In this document: positions 7,392-9,125 of the stretch, piece after piece
Numbering within the stretch: position 1 is the stretch's first letter
Layout: every line of letters begins with the position of its first letter
Assembly (NCBI GenBank): GCA_934746785.1
Contig: CAKVFO010000132.1
Span: 1 to 9,125, forward strand
Source of the DNA: an uncultured Clostridium sp.
GTDB lineage: Bacteria > Bacillota > Clostridia > Clostridiales > Clostridiaceae
DNA: 9,125 nucleotides
Direction of reading: 5' to 3'
Translations under genes and position numbers: made by a program
Notes under the pieces: generated by a model
Database searches by the model: none
Told to the model about the DNA's origin: nothing
What the model saw: the letters and a program-made list of their open reading frames with translations, nothing else

Positions 7392-7421
7392 AAGAGTTTT
7401 TTCTCTTCTACTTCTTATAAT
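7378..7421. terminator. Long perfect hairpin between dndA and the AIPR remnant, probable bidirectional terminator
   Basis: A 19-bp perfect inverted repeat (7378-7396 and 7403-7421, core ATAAGAAGTAGAAGAG and its complement) flanks a 6-nt loop of T. It covers the dndA stop codon (7389-7391) and ends 3 nt before the AIPR stop codon on the other strand. It fits a terminator for convergent genes. Neither side is followed by a strong run of T on its own strand, so termination could be partial. The stem may also protect the mRNA end. Confidence 0.7.
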
Positions 7422-7424
7422 TAT

Positions 7425-8486
7425 TTATACATTTATTAATTGACATACACTATCATCACTCGAATTATTTTTAATAACATTAATAAAATCACTTATAAAA
7501 TCTGCTTCAAATTCCATATCAAAATACCCTACTAACTTTGTATATGTTCCAACGTCGCTCTCGCTATCTTTTTCCCCTACAGGTACACTTTTTATATGTT
7601 CACCCAATAATTTCACCAAGTTACCCTGTCTCTCGTGTGTAATATTATTCGCTACATTTCCATCCTGTTCAAACTCATCATAGATGAACTTTTTGTAAAT
7701 ATCAACGGTTCCATTTTTTATATTGACTTTCATTTCAATGTCATTAATTTTAATAACCATACAATTACTACATAACTCTATAATATCAATATTTTTATCA
7801 TGTTCTTCTTTAAAATAATTCAAAATCTTTAATATCACATCAAAAACTTTTTTAACATCTTTTGTCTTAAAATATGCTAAACAATTTGTTTTTTTATCTT
7901 CTGGAATACTCTCTGCAAAGATATAAGCTACTAAATACATTTCATTAATAAAATTCAAATCATTGTTTTTTATTTTTTTATTCAGCTCTATATTTACACT
8001 ACTCACATATTTAATATAAATTAAGTATGTAATATGAAACCTACCATACTTTAATATACTAGTAAATTTTTTATTCCCTTTAAGAACTTCTTCTTTTGAA
8101 TTCAATAAAACCTTCTCATAAATAAAATATGATAATGCAATCTTTTCTTTATCTTCATTAAACACATTTGAATGAGTAGTAAACACTTTTCCTTTTGATG
8201 CTAAAGCTACATATGGTAGAGACTTAAGACATGAAAGCGCTGCTTGTCCAACTTTATCATTAGATACTATCATTCTCTTATCAATCATGTTTCCATTTAT
8301 ATCACTTAAATCATTTCTTTTTCTTTGATAATATACTCCATATATTTCATAAAAATATCGCTGTAATTCTATTTGTTCTTTACTATTTGACAATAAATCC
8401 TTTGGATTAATAGGATTTTGATTATTTGTCGCCAATATAATCTTATCGATAATATCTTGATTGCTAGTCTCATGAATTCTTAATTT
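7425..8486 (-). pseudogene. AIPR protein, C-terminal fragment
   Basis: This is the C-terminal part of an AIPR (abortive infection phage resistance) family protein. The frame is open from 8486 and reads LRIHETSNQDIIDKIILATN, then NQNPINPKDL and QRYFYEIYGVYYQRKR, a pattern typical of the AIPR core. It then runs through a less conserved region to the TAA at 7427-7425. A formal start at TTG 8435 falls inside the conserved ILATNNQNP block and has no proper ribosome binding site, so it is not a genuine gene start. The matching N-terminal fragment lies immediately upstream in another frame. The AIPR segment normally found between them, with the NNGIT and IVNGCQT motifs, is absent. The fragment is convergent with dndA and shares the hairpin at 7378-7421. 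Confidence 0.8.
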
Positions 8487-9037
8487 TTATTGACCTTGCT
8501 TCTATCTTCCAAGTATTTTCTAACATTTCCTTCAAATACATACTCATTCTTCTTTGCTTTAAATATTTCTAATAATTCTGAAGTTTTTACATTACACACT
8601 AATGATTTTATACTCTGGTCATTATATAACATTAACGATGGCACATTTGTATCATATATCAACTTCAACTCTGCATTTACCGCTTTATCTCTTAAGGTGT
8701 CCATATATTCAATTATTTGCTCTGCTCCATATAATTCAAACCTAAAATTTTTAAATGCTGAACCATACTTTTCTTTAATTTTCTTTATTTCAGCATTGAT
8801 CTCATCCCCTTCACTAATCTCCCCCAAATCACCCTTAGTAACATAAAAAACATCAATATAAATGTTTTCTAAGCTATTATTTGATATTACTTCTCTAACT
8901 TCTAAAATTCTATCTTTAAATCTTTCATTTTTCAAATCAATAACTTCTGATTCATCCCTATTAAATATCCAATCCAATTCAATCCATTTTTTTAATAAAA
9001 TAACCACATTAGATTCAAATCCCTTTTTATTCTTCAC
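8480..9037 (-). pseudogene. AIPR protein, N-terminal fragment, truncated at both ends
   Basis: The frame contains AIPR-like segments: LRIIQVKNKKGF at the very start (the part upstream of GTG 9037 is in frame back to about 9058), IYIDVFYVTKGDLGEIS, LIYDTNVPSLML and FEGNVRKYLEDRSKVNKN before the TAA at 8482-8480. IIQVKN looks like the Q-x-K part of the restriction-endonuclease-like fold at the N-terminus of AIPR proteins. The acidic part of that domain should lie upstream, but the - strand frame is closed by a TAG about 33 nt above the GTG, and no other frame in 9038-9125 supplies it. GTG 9037 has no ribosome binding site. The fragment therefore seems to have lost its true start, and it ends where the NNGIT/IVNGCQT block should begin. 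A working protein is unlikely. Confidence 0.75.
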
Positions 9038-9066
9038 TTGAATAATTCGTAAGCGTAAAAGATTTG

Positions 9067-9078
9067 GTATCTAGATAC
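9067..9078. repeat. Perfect 12-bp palindrome GTATCTAGATAC at the edge of the AIPR remnant
   Basis: This palindrome lies just outside the point where AIPR similarity stops. Beyond it, 9095-9106 (ATAAAATTTTAT) and 9111-9123 (ATAAAAATTTTAT) are two near-identical AT palindromes. No coding sequence is recognised in 9059-9125. These short sites may be regulatory, a rearrangement scar or chance in AT-rich DNA. Confidence 0.3.
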
Positions 9079-9125
9079 TGAAAGCAATCTACTGATAAAA
9101 TTTTATAAAAATAAAAATTTTATCT

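Noticed and set aside
845..7424. Transposon or integrative element boundaries around the dnd operon
   Set aside because: No transposase, integrase, tRNA end or matching direct repeats were found when comparing 845-967 with 7392-7430.
8490..8846. A + strand open frame opposite the AIPR remnant
   Set aside because: The - strand frame has AIPR-like conserved blocks. The + strand one is a low-complexity Ser/Phe/Ile product without a start signal.
1..9125. CRISPR arrays, tRNA or rRNA genes, riboswitches
   Set aside because: No spaced repeats, cloverleaf-like or rRNA-like sequence was seen. The few non-coding gaps are all under about 130 nt.

Overview
The window is strongly AT-rich, with AGGAGG-type ribosome binding sites, consensus TTTACT/TATAAT promoters, and codons ending mostly in A or T. 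Together these suggest a low-GC Firmicute, most likely Clostridium or a close relative. This is an inference from composition and gene style, because no taxonomic marker is present.

The centre (about 892-7421) is an intact DNA phosphorothioation (Dnd) operon on the + strand, in the order dndB-dndC-dndD-dndE-dndA. It has a clear promoter and operator-like region in front and a long perfect hairpin behind. DndA (cysteine desulfurase) would supply sulfur from cysteine. DndC (PAPS-reductase-like, with an SGGKDS loop and a cysteine cluster), DndD (SMC-like ATPase) and DndE (small DNA-binding subunit) would place it in the DNA backbone. DndB (DGQHR family) is the likely regulator. The genes are tightly packed (2-nt gaps, or 11-nt and 4-nt overlaps) and every key catalytic motif is present. 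No dndFGH restriction genes are seen.

Both flanks carry - strand genes that are damaged. On the left, a small unidentified gene (533-786) and a Z1-type P-loop ATPase (1-497, running off the window) form a leftward operon whose promoter lies back-to-back with the dnd promoter. The small gene appears frameshifted after codon 3. The Z1 gene has a TAA between Walker A and Walker B, and the same frame continues into the Walker B motif LIIDDEAD. On the right, an AIPR (abortive infection phage resistance) gene lies tail-to-tail with dndA. It has lost its N-terminus and also an internal block containing the usual NNGIT and IVNGCQT motifs.

The overall picture is a healthy phosphorothioation operon embedded in a decaying Z1/AIPR defence locus. 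The most interesting points are the shared divergent promoter region, where two promoters with identical -35 and -10 hexamers flank a 29-bp palindrome, and the fact that all three flanking genes carry different lesions while all five dnd genes are open.
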